This document shows, one piece after another, positions 6,309 through 13,230 of a stretch of DNA of 13,230 nucleotides. The translations under genes and the position numbers were made by a program. The DNA comes from Acidobacteriaceae bacterium (GTDB lineage: Bacteria; Acidobacteriota; Terriglobia; Terriglobales; Acidobacteriaceae). The notes beneath the pieces were generated by a model. It saw only the letters and a list, made by a program, of their open reading frames with translations. It ran no database searches and was not told the DNA's origin. Location: assembly GCA_003165455.1 (NCBI GenBank), contig PLUJ01000121.1, positions 1-13,230 on the forward strand. Reading direction: 5' to 3'. Position 1 is the stretch's first letter, and each line of letters opens with the position of its first letter.

Positions 6309-9300
6309 ATGTTGCGTCCAATCTGTAAGCCTAGACCCAAATCGAAGGTAGCTACGGGAGCTCTGCGTATCTCGAAGGGAAAGCTATTGTTCAATTTGCC
6401 TGGCAAAAGTATCAGGCCGTCGCACCAACATGGGAGCATCATTTTCAAATCCATCTCATTGTGCGCCCTGCTCTATTTTGTGATGGCTACTCTTCCCATA
6501 TTCGCCCAGACTTCTGGCGCCATCACCGGCACCATCGTAGATAACACAGGCGCGGTAGTCACCGGCGCGGAGATTTCAGTCAGCAATCCTTCCAACGGAT
6601 TTCGCCGCAAAGCCAGCTCCAACTCAGACGGCAATTACCTGGTCGCCGGGCTCGGCGCAGCCACCTATGACGTCACGATCACTGCCGCTGGCTTCAAGAA
6701 ATTCGAAGCCCGGCGCGTCATCCTCCGCGTCGGCGAGAGAATCAGAGTCGACACCACTTTGGTTATCGGAAAGGTTACCAGCGAGATTGTTGTGGAGGGG
6801 AACTCGGTTGGCAAAGTCGAAACCGAATCCTCCGAACTTGCCGGAACCATCACTGGAGATCAGATCAGCCAGCTCGAACTGAACGGCCGCGACTTCACCA
6901 CCCTCATCAAACTAATTCCCGGCGTCAGCGATCAAACCGGACAGGACGACGGCACCGTCGGCCCGCAAGGCAGCGTCTCTTACGCCGTCAACGGCGGACG
7001 GACCGAGTTCAATAACATACAAATCGACGGCGGGGAAGTCCTCGATACCGGAAGCAACGCCAACATTAACGTCTATCCCAACATCGACGCGCTCGCCGAG
7101 GTCCGCGTTCTTACCTCCACCTACGGGGCTCAATACGGACGCAACGGCTCCGGCACCATCGAGGCCGTCACTAAATCCGGCACCAATCAATTTCACGGCG
7201 AAGCCTTCGAGTTCCTTCGCAACCAGTACTTCAACGCTCACAACTACTTCGACACGCCCGGCCAGACCAAAACCTACTACAACAAAAACGATTTCGGATA
7301 CGTTATCGGCGGCCCCATCAAGAAAGACAAAATCTTTTTCTTCTGGTCCCAGGAGTTCCGCCGCGAAAACGTTCCCATGATTTTCAACAATCTGAACCAG
7401 TACGTTCCCACAGCCGCGGAGCGCGCGGGAAATTTCAGCGATGTCTGTCCCGCTCCGGGCACCCCGTTCGTCCGCGCCGGAACCACTCCCGTTGGAAATG
7501 AAGTCGTGAATATTAATTGTCCCGCATACAACGGCGGCACCGACGTCAACGGTAACAACTATTATCTCGGCTTTCCCGGCAATACCATCCCCGCAAATCT
7601 CCTTGATCCCGCCAATACCGGACCAATCATCGCGAATATTCCTCTACCCAACCTGGGGCATTCATACTTCGGCACGTCCCCCTCGCCTATTTTTTGGCAC
7701 GAAGAATTGATCAAGGTTGACGATCAAATCGATTCCAAACTTCGCGCCAGTGTCCGCTTCATTCATGATTCGTGGACGCAAAACTTTCCCATCTCTCCGT
7801 GGACGAATACCACCACGAACGTTCCGGCCATCGGTGGAACCCTTCAGGGCCCGGGCATCAGCCTCGTTACCACCCTGACAGCTACGCTTTCCCCGACGCT
7901 CCTGAATGAATTTGTATTCAGCTACGCGGGCAATCACCTGCATCTTTTCAACACTGGAACCGCGTGGCAGCGCCCCGCGAGCATGACGATGACAGGAATT
8001 TTCGAAAATGGTTTCAACGGAACGATTCCATCCTTCGGCATCGGAGGCCCCGGCAACTTCAACGACAGCATTGACACCGGTTATTTGCCTTGGAGTAATT
8101 CCAATCCGGTCTATAGCTTCCACGACAACATGACGAAGATCATCGGCCGACACAACTTGCAATTCGGAGGCTACTTCGCCGCCGTAGAAAAAAATGAGCC
8201 CGCTGAAGAAGAGCCGAACGGCAGCCTGGGCTTCTATTCGAATCCGAACACTTTCTACAACCAGCAAAATGCTTCAGGCGGTCCTTATTCGAGCACCGGC
8301 AACGGCTTCGCGGATTTGCTGGTCGGTTACATCAACACCTTTGCCCAACCCAATCAAAACTTAAAGTATTACAACCGCTACAAGGTCTTCGAACCCTATT
8401 TGCAGGACGATTGGCGTGCCACGAAAAAGCTAACCCTGAACCTGGGACTTCGTGTCAGCCTCTACGGCAGCTATTACGAGCGTTACGGACGCGCTTACAA
8501 TTTCGATCCCAGCACCTACGTCGCCGCGGATGCTCCCACGGTCGACCCCAACAACGGAACTCTCGACTTCGCTCCCGGGCAAAGCGTTTACAACATGACG
8601 GGCATGGTGCACTGCGGCTACAACGGAGTTCACAGCAGTTGCATGTCCGGGCACTTATTCAATCCCGCGCCCAGAATCGGATTCGCCTACGATCCGATTG
8701 GAGACGGCAAAACCGCCATCCGCGCCGGTTACGGAATCTTCTTCGAACACGCCAACGGCAACGACGCCAACACCGAATCGCTCGAAGGCAATCCTCCCGG
8801 CATCATTGCCCCAGTTCAGTTTTATATTTCCGGATACACCAACATCGGAGGGATGTCCTCCAGCGGTCAGTCCTTGTTATTTCCCCTGGGTGGCGGCGTC
8901 AGCCAGCTGACTTCCATCACCACGAAGACGCAGTGGCCCTATGTCCAGCAATATCATCTCGATATTCAACGCGATTTAGCCCGCAACACTTTGTTGACGG
9001 TTGCTTACGTCGGCAGCAAGGGAACTCATCTCTCCCAACAACTCGATCGCAATCAGATCTATCCGACACCCGCCTCGCAAAATCCTTTTCCCGCCGGACA
9101 AATCATCACGAGCGATATCTGCAACAATCTGGTCCTGCCAAGCGGAGCGCCCGTTCTCGGCCAGGCCCTTGTAAATCTCAATGTCGCTTGCGGCAACGTA
9201 AATCCCGACCTTTACCGCCCCTACCAGGGCTACGACTCCATCTACGGAATCGTTGGCGGAGCCAACTCTGAGTACAACGCTTTCCAAGTCGCTGGCCGAC

Positions 9301-10052
9301 ACAACGCCGGGGGCCTGCAACTTACCCTCGCTTACACCTACAGCCATTCCATCGACAACTCTTCGGACCGTTACGACAGCTCCTTCGTCAACTCCTACGA
9401 TCTCGCTTCCTATCGCGCCAGTTCCAACTTCGATCAGCGCCACATCTTTACTGTCAGCTACATCTATGATCTGCCCATCCTTCGGCACGCTACAGGCGTC
9501 AAGAAATCCATGCTCGGTGGCTGGCAACTCTCCGGCATTACGACCGCGCAGACCGGAGAGCCCTTCAGTGTCATCAACGGGGGGACCTATGACAATGCCG
9601 GAGTCGGCAATAACGTCGGCTCTGGGTCCTACGCCGACCTCGTCGGCAATCCCCACGGCCCCAAGCCTGAGTTCAATGGAGTGCCCGGAGTGCCGTACGG
9701 TCCGTTGCTCTTTAATCCCGCCGCCTACTCGCAGCCAACCGGCCTTACCTTCGGCGACTCTGTCCGCAACTCCTTAAATGCTCCCGGGCGACTCAACTTC
9801 GATATGGGATTGTTCAAGCACTTTCCGGTAAGGGAATCGATGGCGCTCGAATTCCGCGCCGAAGCCTTCAACATCTTTAATCACCCTCAATGGACTGGCG
9901 TAAACAACACCTCTTGCGGATTGGAAGTCAACTCCGGTGCCAACGATTGCGTCAACGGCGATGACGTGGGCGACGCCCCCAACAACTTCCTTCATCCGCA
10001 AGGTGCCCACAACGGCCGCATCGCCGAGTTCGGGCTGAAGTTTATCTTCTGA
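6309..10052 (+). CDS. Oar-like TonB-dependent outer-membrane receptor with carboxypeptidase-regulatory-like domain
   Basis: This is a very large outer-membrane beta-barrel protein of up to 1247 residues. The order is: signal peptide with hydrophobic core about residues 49-66 and likely cleavage before QTSG; a carboxypeptidase-regulatory-like (CarboxypepD_reg/Cna-B-like) beta domain about 69-152; a plug domain about 170-290 with LNGRDFTTLIKLIPGV and the segment AQYGRNGSGTIEAVTKSGTN; then a long barrel rich in aromatic strands that ends in FGLKFIF with C-terminal Phe. Such receptors import large or scarce substrates using TonB energy, or act in adhesion. The ligand is unknown, and no TonB, SusD-like or enzyme gene is adjacent. 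From ATG 6309 the signal peptide would have about 48 residues before the core. TTG 6387 (residue 27), preceded by AAGGGA at 6375-6380, gives a more normal signal peptide. The 140 bases before the gene (6169-6308) show no recognisable feature. Confidence 0.93.
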   Translation: MLRPICKPRPKSKVATGALRISKGKLLFNLPGKSIRPSHQHGSIIFKSISLCALLYFVMATLPIFAQTSGAITGTIVDNTGAVVTGAEISVSNPSNGFRRKASSNSDGNYLVAGLGAATYDVTITAAGFKKFEARRVILRVGERIRVDTTLVIGKVTSEIVVEGNSVGKVETESSELAGTITGDQISQLELNGRDFTTLIKLIPGVSDQTGQDDGTVGPQGSVSYAVNGGRTEFNNIQIDGGEVLDTGSNANINVYPNIDALAEVRVLTSTYGAQYGRNGSGTIEAVTKSGTNQFHGEAFEFLRNQYFNAHNYFDTPGQTKTYYNKNDFGYVIGGPIKKDKIFFFWSQEFRRENVPMIFNNLNQYVPTAAERAGNFSDVCPAPGTPFVRAGTTPVGNEVVNINCPAYNGGTDVNGNNYYLGFPGNTIPANLLDPANTGPIIANIPLPNLGHSYFGTSPSPIFWHEELIKVDDQIDSKLRASVRFIHDSWTQNFPISPWTNTTTNVPAIGGTLQGPGISLVTTLTATLSPTLLNEFVFSYAGNHLHLFNTGTAWQRPASMTMTGIFENGFNGTIPSFGIGGPGNFNDSIDTGYLPWSNSNPVYSFHDNMTKIIGRHNLQFGGYFAAVEKNEPAEEEPNGSLGFYSNPNTFYNQQNASGGPYSSTGNGFADLLVGYINTFAQPNQNLKYYNRYKVFEPYLQDDWRATKKLTLNLGLRVSLYGSYYERYGRAYNFDPSTYVAADAPTVDPNNGTLDFAPGQSVYNMTGMVHCGYNGVHSSCMSGHLFNPAPRIGFAYDPIGDGKTAIRAGYGIFFEHANGNDANTESLEGNPPGIIAPVQFYISGYTNIGGMSSSGQSLLFPLGGGVSQLTSITTKTQWPYVQQYHLDIQRDLARNTLLTVAYVGSKGTHLSQQLDRNQIYPTPASQNPFPAGQIITSDICNNLVLPSGAPVLGQALVNLNVACGNVNPDLYRPYQGYDSIYGIVGGANSEYNAFQVAGRHNAGGLQLTLAYTYSHSIDNSSDRYDSSFVNSYDLASYRASSNFDQRHIFTVSYIYDLPILRHATGVKKSMLGGWQLSGITTAQTGEPFSVINGGTYDNAGVGNNVGSGSYADLVGNPHGPKPEFNGVPGVPYGPLLFNPAAYSQPTGLTFGDSVRNSLNAPGRLNFDMGLFKHFPVRESMALEFRAEAFNIFNHPQWTGVNNTSCGLEVNSGANDCVNGDDVGDAPNNFLHPQGAHNGRIAEFGLKFIF

Positions 10053-10148
10053 GGTGAGTTAGCTACTGAAGGTATTGGAGGCTTCGCCTCAGGCGTCCAG
10101 TTGCAATGTCCGATAACAGGTATTATGTAAAGTCGAGTGACGGCCCCG

Positions 10149-10574
10149 TCAGGCGATTAGCTCCACCGCTCCCACTGGCGCAATCTGCATGATCCCACGG
10201 TCCAGCGTAGCCAGCTGCCCCCGATTCCGAATCGCCAGTGCGACCAGGTACGCGTCTGTGATTTGTCGATGACCTGTGAGTGTCACCTCGAACTTCTCCA
10301 GCGACTCGATCAGAGGTATGGAATCTGCCCAGAACTGATGTCCCGGAAGCTCCAGATTGCGTCGAAGAACTTCTAGCGCACCATTAATGGTCAAGGCACT
10401 GCCAGAAAAACTGGGGTTCGACAATGTGCGCACCAGTGCCGCCTGTGTCATCGGACACGTCGCCCATCCATCGCTGCCGCGCTGAGCGAACCAGCGGCTA
10501 GCCCGACCATTTGCCGAATGGTCCGGCCACGCTAACGCAATGAGCACATTCGCGTCGAGCAGATAGCCCGGCAC
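10149..10574 (-). CDS. vapC: VapC-like PIN-domain toxin
   Basis: This 141-residue PIN-domain protein is probably a metal-dependent RNase toxin. The acidic positions visible are D7 (LLDANVLIALAW), D107 (ITDAYLVALA) and D125 (LATLDRG). The place where many PIN proteins have a glutamate reads Q44 in CPMTQAALVRTLSNP; similar Gln forms occur in this VapC branch as far as I recall. The GTG start at 10574-10572 shares its G with the antitoxin's TAG stop, so translation is probably coupled. It lies tail to tail with the outer-membrane receptor gene; the 96 bases between them contain only a weak hairpin. Confidence 0.88.
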   Translation of the reverse strand: MPGYLLDANVLIALAWPDHSANGRASRWFAQRGSDGWATCPMTQAALVRTLSNPSFSGSALTINGALEVLRRNLELPGHQFWADSIPLIESLEKFEVTLTGHRQITDAYLVALAIRNRGQLATLDRGIMQIAPVGAVELIA

Positions 10575-10801
10575 TAAAGCTCATCCTCCAGCAGTCGCTT
10601 TACATGTTCCGTGGTGACTTTCTTGCCACCCTTCGGCAGCACCACCCTCCAGAAACCGTCCACCAACTCCATCGGCACGGGCGCACTCGCGCCCTTTCGG
10701 ACCAGCTCGGAAGCAGCCTTTCCCAAGGCCACTGAGCGGGCCTCGGAGTATTCCCGCACAATTTTCAGGGCGTCATCATCTAGATTAAGGGTGGTGCGCA
10801 T
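10574..10801 (-). CDS. vapB: VapB-like ribbon-helix-helix antitoxin
   Basis: The protein has 75 residues. The start MRTTLNLDDDALKIVREYS followed by a second helix (LGKAASELVRKG) is the ribbon-helix-helix DNA-binding pattern of VapB antitoxins. The rest, with GFWRVVLPKGGK and the acidic helix VKRLLEDEL, would wrap around the toxin. It neutralises VapC and is expected to repress its own promoter together with VapC. A -10-like TAATAT lies only four bases before the ATG on the minus strand, and a symmetric operator candidate overlaps the upstream region. Its stop shares one base with the toxin's GTG start. Confidence 0.88.
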   Translation of the reverse strand: MRTTLNLDDDALKIVREYSEARSVALGKAASELVRKGASAPVPMELVDGFWRVVLPKGGKKVTTEHVKRLLEDEL

Positions 10802-10805
10802 GGTG

Positions 10806-10840
10806 ATATTATGATGTCAGGTAGGCCTATCTGATGTCAA
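10806..10840 (-). promoter_or_regulatory. vapBC promoter and operator candidate
   Basis: On the plus strand two direct copies of TGATGTCA (10812-10819 and 10832-10839) are spaced 20 bp apart, two turns of the helix. Exactly between them sits the palindrome TAGGCCTA (10822-10829), extendable to 10819-10832 with one mismatched pair. Read on the minus strand, TAATAT (10811-10806) is a good -10 hexamer ending four bases before the vapB ATG. A TTGACA is also present (10840-10835), but the spacing of 23 is too wide for a standard promoter. Such a symmetric site is what a VapBC complex with ribbon-helix-helix domains would bind. Confidence 0.55.
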
Positions 10841-10913
10841 CTAATAATGATTAGCATCATTCGTCCAACGATCAGCACCAATTCCCTTCTTCTTTGGACA
10901 TGTAACCTGGCGG

Positions 10914-11399
10914 TTACATCTTGTACTTGCCCAAATCCTCGTCGTTCAACCCTTCCAGATACTTGCGCAGTTCCTCAGCGCTCACGCGGTCTGACATATT
11001 CGCCGCCTGCTTCGAATTCTTCAGCACAAGCTCATCCACGAAGATCGGACAATCCACCCGCAACGCCAGGGCTAGCGCATCCGAAGGTCGTGAGTCCACG
11101 CTAATGACCTCGCCGTTCCGCTCCATCCAAATAACCGCGTAGAACGTGTCCTCGCGCAGTTCCGTGACTACGACCTTGTGTACCTGCGCCTCCAGACCGG
11201 TCAACACGTTCTTGATCAGGTCGTGCGTCATCGGCCGCGGCGTATTCACCTTTTCCATCTCCAGCGCAATCGCATTCGCCTCATAAACCCCCACCCAGAT
11301 CGGCAGCACCGACTCTCCTGCCACATCCTTCAAAATCACAATCGGCGTGTTCGTTACCGGATCCATTAAAAGTCCGCGGATTGTCATCTCTAATTCCAT
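10914..11399 (-). CDS. Bifunctional nuclease (BFN/DUF151) domain protein
   Basis: A 161-residue protein whose first 130 residues follow the BFN domain: ILKDVAGESVLPIWVGVYEANAIALEME, then PRPMTHDLIKNVL, then FYAVIWMERNGEVISVDSRPSDALALALRVDCPIFV. These segments are diagnostic. The family is named after a plant protein with RNase and DNase activity; the bacterial function is uncertain. A charged C-terminal tail (VSAEELRKYLEGLNDEDL) follows. The start ATG at 11399-11397 has a good ribosome-binding sequence AGGAG six bases upstream, part of a perfect palindrome AGGAGCTCCT (11401-11410) that could partly mask it. miaB lies upstream in the same direction with 86 bases between, so readthrough is possible. 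Bases 10841-10913 beyond its end carry no recognised gene. Confidence 0.9.
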   Translation of the reverse strand: MELEMTIRGLLMDPVTNTPIVILKDVAGESVLPIWVGVYEANAIALEMEKVNTPRPMTHDLIKNVLTGLEAQVHKVVVTELREDTFYAVIWMERNGEVISVDSRPSDALALALRVDCPIFVDELVLKNSKQAANMSDRVSAEELRKYLEGLNDEDLGKYKM

Positions 11400-11485
11400 G
11401 AGGAGCTCCTGAGCTACCTTCTACACGCAAACTCTCGATATGTAGTGCAACCTAAGTTCGAGCGAAATCGTTTCCTTAAGATTTT

Positions 11486-12874
11486 TTATATCACTAACTC
11501 CCCTAGGAGGCTGTTGGGAAAGCTTTGGGTTGCTCTTACTTTGACGTAACTTCCCACTTGAGGAACGGACGAGTCGGGAGCGGCAAAATTGAGCGTCTTG
11601 TTGTGCGAGGTGCGGCCAATCCATTGTTTCCGGGCCTCGTTTTTCCCTTCAACCATTACTTCCAATTCGCTACCTATATATTTCTTGTATCGAATGATCT
11701 GTATGTCTTTCTGATGCGACATGATGACTTCGAGGCGACGAGCTTTTTCTTGATCCGGAATGGCATCTTCTAATGCGAGCGACGGAGTGTTCGGACGCGG
11801 GGAGTATTTGAAGGTGAATACCGCGTCGTAGCCGACCTCATCCAATAATGACAAAGTGTCGGCAAAGTCCTGTTCGGTTTCGCCCGGAAACCCGACGATG
11901 ATGTCGCTGGTGATACTAAGGGGACGCTTGGCGGACTTCATCCAGGAGATACGTTCGAGGTATTGATCGCGCGTGTAAAGGCGCTGCATCGCCGCGAGGA
12001 CGCGGTCCGATCCGCTTTGTACCGGCAAATGTACATGATCGCAAAGGGTTGGGACGGCGTCGATGGCGTCGATAATATCGCGTCCAAAGTCGCGTGGGTG
12101 CGAAGTGGTAAAGCGTACGCGCCGGATGCCGGGAACTTCGCCCACAGAGGCAAGTAACTCGGCGAACGTTTTCTTTCCCCCCGGCTTCCCTGCCGGATCT
12201 TTATAGGAATTCACGTTCTGGCCAAGCAATTGGATCTCGGTATAGCCGAGATCGGCCATCTGGCGGGCTTCGGCGAGTACCGAGTCCGATGTCCGGCTGC
12301 GTTCTTTTCCCCGCGTGAACGGAACCACGCAATAGGCGCAAAATTTATCGCAGCCTTCGATGATGGTGATATATCCGCGATGGGGATTGGTGCGGGCCGT
12401 AAATTCGGTTTCGAAGCAGGCGTCGGTTTCGCGATCGTCCAGTCCGGTGATCCGGACAAGATTCGCCAGTTCCGCCTTTCGGCCTGCCGGCTTCGGCGCT
12501 TCTATTTGCGCGTTCTCCAACTCAGCAAGCATCTGCGGCAGATTGCGATAGCTGGCCGATCCGCAGACCAGCGAAACATGAGGTGCGCGCTCGAAAATCT
12601 TCTCGCCTTCCTGCTGGGCTACGCAGCCAAGCACGCCGAACCTCTTGCCTTGCTTCAGAAGTTTCTTGTAGTCATTCAGTCGATTGAAAACTTTCTGCTC
12701 CGCTTTATCGCGGATCGAGCAGGTATTGTAGAGAATCAAGTCGGCTTGCTCGACCGTTTGCACCTGCTCGTATCCCTCGTGGACGAGCGTACCAATGACC
12801 TTTTCGGAGTCATGCACATTCATCTGGCAGCCGAAGGTCTCGAGATAGAACGTCTTGCCGGGAACAGCTGACAT
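11486..12874 (-). CDS. miaB: tRNA-2-methylthio-N6-dimethylallyladenosine synthase
   Basis: MiaB is a radical-SAM enzyme that adds a methylthio group to i6A37 of tRNAs reading UNN codons. Numbering here is from GTG 12880. The N-terminal domain has the three cluster cysteines in FGCQMN (C18), NTCSIRDKAEQKVF (C54) and LGCVAQ (C86). The radical-SAM cluster motif is C177-DKF-C181-AY-C184. The TRAM domain that binds tRNA occupies about residues 395-464. Typical MiaB signatures include RGYITIIEGC, VVPFTRGKERSR, LLGQNVNSY and DIIVGFPGET. GTG 12880 and ATG 12874 are both possible starts. I prefer ATG 12874 because a -10-like TATACT ends exactly six bases before it. Its partner MiaA is not in the window. 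It is divergent from the thioesterase gene and may read through into the BFN gene. Confidence 0.96.
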   Translation of the reverse strand: MSAVPGKTFYLETFGCQMNVHDSEKVIGTLVHEGYEQVQTVEQADLILYNTCSIRDKAEQKVFNRLNDYKKLLKQGKRFGVLGCVAQQEGEKIFERAPHVSLVCGSASYRNLPQMLAELENAQIEAPKPAGRKAELANLVRITGLDDRETDACFETEFTARTNPHRGYITIIEGCDKFCAYCVVPFTRGKERSRTSDSVLAEARQMADLGYTEIQLLGQNVNSYKDPAGKPGGKKTFAELLASVGEVPGIRRVRFTTSHPRDFGRDIIDAIDAVPTLCDHVHLPVQSGSDRVLAAMQRLYTRDQYLERISWMKSAKRPLSITSDIIVGFPGETEQDFADTLSLLDEVGYDAVFTFKYSPRPNTPSLALEDAIPDQEKARRLEVIMSHQKDIQIIRYKKYIGSELEVMVEGKNEARKQWIGRTSHNKTLNFAAPDSSVPQVGSYVKVRATQSFPNSLLGELVI

Positions 12875-12880
12875 TGTCAC

Positions 12881-12886
12881 AGTATA
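12881..12886 (-). promoter_or_regulatory. Candidate -10 box of miaB (TATACT)
   Basis: On the minus strand TATACT is followed by six bases and then the ATG at 12874, so transcription would start at or next to the A of the start codon. No good -35 hexamer is seen 16-18 bases upstream. The short palindrome TGACATTGTCA (12869-12879) overlaps the start codon. The box is plausible but unproven. Confidence 0.35.
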
Positions 12887-12971
12887 AACCCGAAGCTAAG
12901 CAACGTGGCTCTCGCGAAGGGAGGCGACATTACCCGACAGCGTTGGGTGAATGGTTGAGTGCCCGGCGCCG

Positions 12972-12989
12972 CGTGATCCGCGAATCACG
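12972..12989. promoter_or_regulatory. Inverted repeat CGTGAT-N6-ATCACG, operator candidate
   Basis: This perfect 6-bp inverted repeat with a 6-base centre lies in the divergent miaB/thioesterase interval, directly before the -10-like TAAAAT of the thioesterase gene. Its half-sites resemble those of CRP-family sites, but the spacing is two bases longer than the CRP consensus. It could be a regulator binding site or chance. Confidence 0.3.
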
Positions 12990-12995
12990 TAAAAT
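12990..12995 (+). promoter_or_regulatory. Candidate -10 box of the thioesterase gene (TAAAAT)
   Basis: TAAAAT is followed by six bases and then the ATG at 13002, which places the expected transcription start at the A of the ATG. No ribosome-binding sequence lies between box and start codon. A matching -35 element was not found. Confidence 0.35.
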
Positions 12996-13001
12996 CCCTT
13001 C

Positions 13002-13230
13002 ATGCCCTCTCGCGTCCACGGTCACGAAACCCGCTACCTGAAGCTGCAAAAGAATAACTGCTTCGTCTGCGGCCAAAACAATCCTGACGGCATGCGCCTG
13101 AAATTCGTCCTCGATGAAGAACGTCAAACTTTCGTCTGCCGATTCCGTCTCAGCAAGCGCTACACCGGGCCTCCCGGCCACTGCCACGGGGGCGTCATCG
13201 CCTGCATTCTCGACGACGCCATGGGCAAAG
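13002..13230 (+). CDS. PaaI-like hotdog-fold thioesterase, 3'-truncated by the window edge
   Basis: The first 76 codons are visible. The pattern NNCFVCGQNNPDGMRLKF, with C20 and C23, opens many PaaI-type thioesterase family members. It is followed by a beta strand FVCRFRLSKRYTGPPGH and the start of the central hot-dog helix HGGVIACILDDAMGK. The HGG and the acidic pair D71-D72 are where this superfamily places substrate-binding or catalytic residues. These enzymes hydrolyse acyl-CoA thioesters in the cytoplasm; the substrate is unknown. The ATG at 13002 has no ribosome-binding sequence but a -10-like TAAAAT six bases before it. An 85-codon frame on the opposite strand (12930-13187) is a shadow of this gene. 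Confidence 0.85.
   Translation, partial: MPSRVHGHETRYLKLQKNNCFVCGQNNPDGMRLKFVLDEERQTFVCRFRLSKRYTGPPGHCHGGVIACILDDAMGK

Noticed and set aside
8411..9271. A 286-codon open frame inside the outer-membrane receptor gene
   Set aside because: It encodes an Arg/Gln/His-rich sequence typical of an out-of-frame reading of GC-rich coding DNA, and it lies wholly within the well-supported receptor gene.
10078..10090. Hairpin GAGGC-TTC-GCCTC after the receptor gene as a terminator
   Set aside because: The stem is only 5 bp and no run of T follows, so it does not support a Rho-independent terminator.
10835..10840. TTGACA as the -35 box of the vapBC promoter
   Set aside because: It is 23 bases from the TAATAT hexamer, well beyond the usual 16-18. 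It is more likely part of the repeated operator sequence.
12230..12871. A 213-codon plus-strand frame opposite miaB
   Set aside because: It is the antisense shadow of miaB, whose cysteine motifs are intact.

Overview
The window looks like a chromosomal piece of a Gram-negative bacterium, most likely an acidobacterium (class Terriglobia or a relative). This placement is an inference. It rests on a 1247-residue Oar-like TonB-dependent outer-membrane receptor with an N-terminal carboxypeptidase-regulatory-like domain, a type strongly expanded in that phylum. A bifunctional-nuclease (BFN) protein, an S23-type four-helix-bundle gene and the moderately high G+C sequence fit the same picture. No rRNA or tRNA gene, CRISPR array, prophage or transposase gene was recognised.

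Layout. Bases 1-3285 hold five closely packed plus-strand genes: the 3' part of a cation diffusion facilitator (CDF) transporter with three tandem C-terminal dimerisation-type domains, a small S23/Avd-like four-helix-bundle gene, an OsmC-type peroxidase, a glutaredoxin-like protein and an EamA-family transporter whose start is unclear. Bases 3364-5070 carry, on the minus strand, ribF (riboflavin kinase/FAD synthetase) and, upstream of it, a rhomboid protease. Divergent from these is truB (5200-6168, plus), followed by the TonB-dependent receptor (6309-10052, plus). A vapBC toxin-antitoxin pair (10149-10801, minus), a BFN-domain protein (10914-11399, minus) and miaB (to 12874, minus) follow. 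Divergent from miaB starts a PaaI-like hotdog thioesterase that runs off the right edge.

How the genes relate. The left cluster has a redox and metal-stress flavour (metal efflux, peroxide reduction, thiol exchange), but the genes are probably individually useful. truB, miaB and ribF are housekeeping genes for tRNA modification and flavin cofactors. The receptor is a surface uptake or adhesion protein, and vapBC is a small accessory module.

The most interesting structure is at 1042-1463. The four-helix-bundle gene is enclosed by a 31-bp inverted repeat (30 of 31 positions match), made of reiterated ATTGCCGATT words. The right arm is translated as the tail of the protein. The arrangement recalls the intervening sequences of 23S rRNA genes, in which an S23 ORF lies in the loop of a long RNase III-cleavable stem, but here it sits between two protein genes. 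Other points worth a look are a perfect TGTGA-N6-TCACA palindrome beside the left arm, a possible frameshift at the start of the EamA gene, a symmetric operator before vapB, and -10-like hexamers placed so that several mRNAs may be leaderless. Gene-free gaps are all short, the longest being about 140 bases (6169-6308).
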